From assembly GCA_026692885.1 (NCBI GenBank), contig JAPLNJ010000722.1, positions 1 to 16,073 of the forward strand: a stretch of 16,073 nucleotides of DNA. Direction: 5' to 3'. The notes under the pieces are model-generated. The model saw nothing but the letters and a program-made list of their open reading frames with translations. It was not told the origin of the DNA and did no database searches. The translations under genes and the position numbers were made by a program. The DNA is from Planctomycetota bacterium. GTDB taxonomy: Bacteria; Planctomycetota; Planctomycetia; Pirellulales; Pirellulaceae. Position 1 is the stretch's first letter; each line of letters begins with the position of its first letter. Below, piece after piece: positions 13,319-16,073 of this stretch.

Positions 13319-15802
13319 CTACTCCGGGGAATCTGGCGCCCCTGGCCTCTCGACGCCGGTGATGTTGTTCGGATCGACGTCGAATTCTGGCCACACGATC
13401 TCGCCGCGCCGCTGGGCATCAAGGCCCTTGTAGTCGGTGAACTCGTTGGAGTTCCGATCCAGCCACATGATAATCGAGCGGACGTCCTCGGCGGTGAACT
13501 TGCCGTCGTGGAGTGCTTTCTGGTGGGCCTCGTTCAACAGCGTCTTGCCCAGGCGGGAGAACATGGCACCGAACTTGCCCGGCTTGACTCGCGAGCCCCC
13601 GTGCAGCGGCGTCTGATAGCCGTGCCCAAGGTAGAAGACGTACGGGTCGAGACTCCCGTAGTCCAGCTTCGTGGGGCCGTGGTCTTTCTCCTGCTGATGG
13701 CAGGGTACGCACTTGCTCTCGAAGATCGGCCGCACATTGCGGTGGAAGCTGAACATCACATGCTTCTCGACTTCCGGCTTCAGTTCGGAAGGGCCACGCC
13801 GCAGAGCTTCCGGCCGCGAACCGGCCCAGGGAGCTCCCCACTTGTCTTCGTGGCAGCCCACACACGACAGCTGCTCGCCGGGATGCACGTAGGTGACCGA
13901 CCGCATCGACTGCACGGCCATGCCGGTCTTGTCCAGAAGCTGAAAGTAGATGGCCTTGCCGACGGGTGCCTGGAAGTAGACGCTGCCGTCCTTCTCGACC
14001 GGCACCACTCCCAAGGGAATTCGAGCCAGGCTCTGATCGCCGAAGCCAATCCGCGGGTTGTTGGCCGACGGCGTCGACTTGGGGAGCACCTGCACGACCC
14101 GCAGTTGCTTGATCTCCGTGCCCTCGGGCAGCTTGCCGAACTCGTCGGCCAGGTAGACGTTCATCACGCTGATCGTGGCTCTCGGCACGCCGGGCTTCTG
14201 CCGCTCTCCCTGATAGGTTCCGGTGGTGATCACGGGCGGCGTCGGTCGGGCTCGCAGCGGAGTCGGGTCGAGCACCCGCAGGCCGTTGGTGGTCTTGCAG
14301 ATCAGTTCGCGGTTGCCCAGTTCATCGAGCACATAGGCGCCATCCCGGTAGTTGCAAAGGTAGAAACTCTCGCTCAGCGGCCAGACCGTTCCGTAGGCCA
14401 TGTCCGACCACTCGCGGGTGCCGGTTTCGGACTCGGGAAACCGCACGTCGGGCGTGACGCGTTTGACCTGCGACATCTTGTGATCATCGAGTACGCGGAT
14501 ATCGATTAAGACCAGCGAACCGAAGGCCTGGCCGTGGTGGGGGCCGGCGGTCGCCAGGTACTTGTTCGACCCGGGGATCGAACGGCAGTTGAACTCCGCC
14601 CAGGGCCGCCAATTGATCGACCCCGGCCCGACCTGTTCGACCGTGGTCAGCGGCAACGCATAGTTGGCATGATACGATCGCGGGTTGCGTCCGTCGGGGA
14701 AGCAGTGCCACATGTGATGGGCCGAGCTATGATCGCGGTCGACGTAGTCCCAGCGGGTATAGACCAGCATGCCGTCGTTATCGACGCTGGGCTGAAACTC
14801 GTTCGTCTCGTGGAAGTCGATGGAGTACAGGTCACTGCCGTCGGGTTTCATCGAAAACATCGTATAGGCCGGCACCGGACGGCCATGGCAGCGGCCGAAT
14901 CCATAGCGGCGAGTCGACATGAACACGATCCGGCCGCCGGGCAGCCAGCAGGGATCGAAATCATCGTAGTCGCCGTCGGTCAGTCGCGTCAGCCCAGAAC
15001 CGTCGACGTTCACCTTGAAGATGTTGAAACGGTTCTCGGGCTTCCACTTCTGGGTTCCCCCGCAACTCCAGCCGAAGACGATCGTCTGGCCATCCCACGA
15101 GAGGTCGGGCGAGATGAACGTGCCTGCGCTCATGGGCAGGCCCGCATTCGAGCCGCTGGGGACTTGGAGGCCCTCGACCACGTTGATCAGCTGCGGATGA
15201 TTCGACTTGAAGTCCTGGATGATGAACAGGCCACCGCCCTGGCGACCGTTGTGCCCGTAGTATTGATCGCAGAAATGGTCGCCGTCATACTCCGATTTGC
15301 CCCCGGCACCATCATTCACAACACCCCGCGCGACGAACACTATTTTGTCGAAGCCCAACAGCGGATTGGCGAAGACCACCTGCCGCGCGGCGCGACGCAG
15401 AGCGAGATAGATTTGGAGGTTTTCCGGCGAACCGCTGCGGGCGCCCTGGCCGGTGGCTGTGTCGGCCTTGACTTGGGCCATCTGCTTCTCAAGTGCCTGC
15501 ACGTTCGGCGCGCCGGGCAGGTCCTTGAGCTTCGCAACCAGGGCCTCAATGCGCCGCAGGCCGACGTCGAGCGGAGTCTTGTCCGTGTCGAGAATTGTCG
15601 CCTGCGCGTTGAGAACTTGCTCGGGTGGAAAGCGGTGTCTGCCGTGACCAGCGATCTGGTCCTTGATCTGTAGGTACTGCGTCTTCCAATCTTCTTCGAC
15701 CACGTCCGGCCGACCACCGACTACGTTCATCGGTGCCGCCTGGGCGTGTGTGCAGAGCAGCAACACCAGCAACAGCGTCGAGTTTCGCGTGTGTAGTCCC
15801 AT
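13319..15802 (-). CDS. Exported PD40-propeller di-haem cytochrome c (HzsA-like)
   Basis: 827 residues. ATG 15802 is chosen because it opens a typical signal peptide, MGLHTRNSTLLLVLLLCTHA, with cleavage near AQA; the frame runs open further upstream but without one. The ribosome binding site is weak. The N-terminal part is helical (residues 35-145). PD40/TolB-like propeller blades follow, for example DLSWDGQTIVFGWSCG, NVDGSGLTRLTDGDYD and DNDGMLVYTRWDYVDRDHSS. The middle domain ends in QSMRS with CVGCH (647-651), and the C-terminal domain has CVPCH (698-702), giving two probable c-type haems in the same arrangement as hydrazine synthase alpha subunit. CVGCH is followed by EDKW, so the tyrosine remembered as the haem ligand in the anammox enzyme is replaced. 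Related to the product of 557-3229 but with one fewer CxxCH. It is probably a periplasmic redox protein. Confidence 0.9.
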   Translation of the reverse strand: MGLHTRNSTLLLVLLLCTHAQAAPMNVVGGRPDVVEEDWKTQYLQIKDQIAGHGRHRFPPEQVLNAQATILDTDKTPLDVGLRRIEALVAKLKDLPGAPNVQALEKQMAQVKADTATGQGARSGSPENLQIYLALRRAARQVVFANPLLGFDKIVFVARGVVNDGAGGKSEYDGDHFCDQYYGHNGRQGGGLFIIQDFKSNHPQLINVVEGLQVPSGSNAGLPMSAGTFISPDLSWDGQTIVFGWSCGGTQKWKPENRFNIFKVNVDGSGLTRLTDGDYDDFDPCWLPGGRIVFMSTRRYGFGRCHGRPVPAYTMFSMKPDGSDLYSIDFHETNEFQPSVDNDGMLVYTRWDYVDRDHSSAHHMWHCFPDGRNPRSYHANYALPLTTVEQVGPGSINWRPWAEFNCRSIPGSNKYLATAGPHHGQAFGSLVLIDIRVLDDHKMSQVKRVTPDVRFPESETGTREWSDMAYGTVWPLSESFYLCNYRDGAYVLDELGNRELICKTTNGLRVLDPTPLRARPTPPVITTGTYQGERQKPGVPRATISVMNVYLADEFGKLPEGTEIKQLRVVQVLPKSTPSANNPRIGFGDQSLARIPLGVVPVEKDGSVYFQAPVGKAIYFQLLDKTGMAVQSMRSVTYVHPGEQLSCVGCHEDKWGAPWAGSRPEALRRGPSELKPEVEKHVMFSFHRNVRPIFESKCVPCHQQEKDHGPTKLDYGSLDPYVFYLGHGYQTPLHGGSRVKPGKFGAMFSRLGKTLLNEAHQKALHDGKFTAEDVRSIIMWLDRNSNEFTDYKGLDAQRRGEIVWPEFDVDPNNITGVERPGAPDSPE

Positions 15803-16073
15803 TCTGTTGTTCCGTTGTAAGCAGTAGTTTCCAGTACTTCGTGGTTCCGGATGGGGCATTCCTTCCGGCGGAACATGCGAGTGTTGCCGGACCACTACTT
15901 CGACTGTCTTAGTTTCGAAAACGACCCCGTCCAACGCCTGGACGGTGAGAGAAGTCTTGTAAGCGAGATCGCGACCGAGGCTTTGATCATAAGGTTGCGC
16001 ATGGCTGTTGGTGCTGGCAACGGGCCGGGTGGCTGGCGGCTGAGCCTAAGCGAAGCCCCAGTACCCGGTTTCT
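15803..16073. other. Upstream region at window edge
   Basis: On the minus strand the frame of the di-haem gene stays open upstream to a TAG at about 16044, with segments such as LAYKTSLTVQALDGVVFETK. There is no ATG start with a signal peptide in it. It may be leader sequence or the tail of another gene. I see no promoter I would defend, no repeat and no RNA gene here. Confidence 0.35.

Noticed and set aside
14534..15673. Long plus-strand open frame opposite the di-haem gene (379 codons)
   Set aside because: Antisense shadow of a confidently assigned gene, with no motif or signal peptide.
557..15802. The two PD40 / cytochrome proteins as parts of a hydrazine synthase (anammox)
   Set aside because: No beta or gamma subunit genes are present, and the residue four after the first haem-motif histidine is Ile or Trp, not the tyrosine I remember as the active-site ligand. 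Such homologues are common in ordinary planctomycetes.

Overview
The window most likely comes from a GC-rich planctomycete of the Pirellulales type. This rests on two large exported cytochrome c / beta-propeller proteins resembling the hydrazine synthase alpha subunit, a DUF3160 protein, rather irregular ribosome binding sites, and many intergenic palindromic repeats. This assignment is an inference from gene content; no marker gene or RNA gene is present. Every clearly intact larger gene lies on the minus strand, so the window reads right to left.

Right to left, the layout is as follows. (1) 15802-13319 encodes an exported di-haem (2 x CxxCH) PD40-propeller protein. (2) 13254-13146 is a cloverleaf-like palindromic repeat, followed by a gap of about 540 bp with small palindromes. 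(3) 12606-10163 is a compact three-gene operon encoding a lipopolysaccharide-kinase-like protein kinase fold, a calcineurin-like metallophosphoesterase, and an isoprenoid-synthase-fold protein with a DDxxD motif. (4) 10162-8306 is a gene-poor tract of repeats and one dead gene: an alpha/beta hydrolase fragment split by a 125-bp palindromic MITE. Removing the MITE and one TA restores the hydrolase reading frame exactly. (5) 8305-6083 encodes an exported DUF3160 protein, followed by a second MITE-like palindrome. (6) 5711-3837 is a second operon with overlapping genes: a small exported protein, an MFS transporter and a small four-helix membrane protein. It ends before a 94-bp hairpin element. 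(7) 3580-3339 is a remnant of an unidentified gene. (8) 3229-557 encodes a second PD40 / cytochrome c protein, with three CxxCH sites. (9) 1-502 holds more repeats and a 34-residue signal-peptide-like ORF on the plus strand.

The two PD40 / cytochrome proteins are distant paralogues. They share an ANPLL segment, a GHH/PHH segment and a QSMRS...C.GCHE block. They are probably periplasmic redox proteins. Hydrazine synthase beta/gamma partners are absent and the tyrosine remembered as the active-site haem ligand is missing, so hydrazine synthesis is not supported. The kinase, phosphoesterase and isoprenoid-synthase operon is the best candidate for an undescribed functional unit. The second striking feature is the density of different palindromic elements, at least six families in 16 kb, all outside intact genes.
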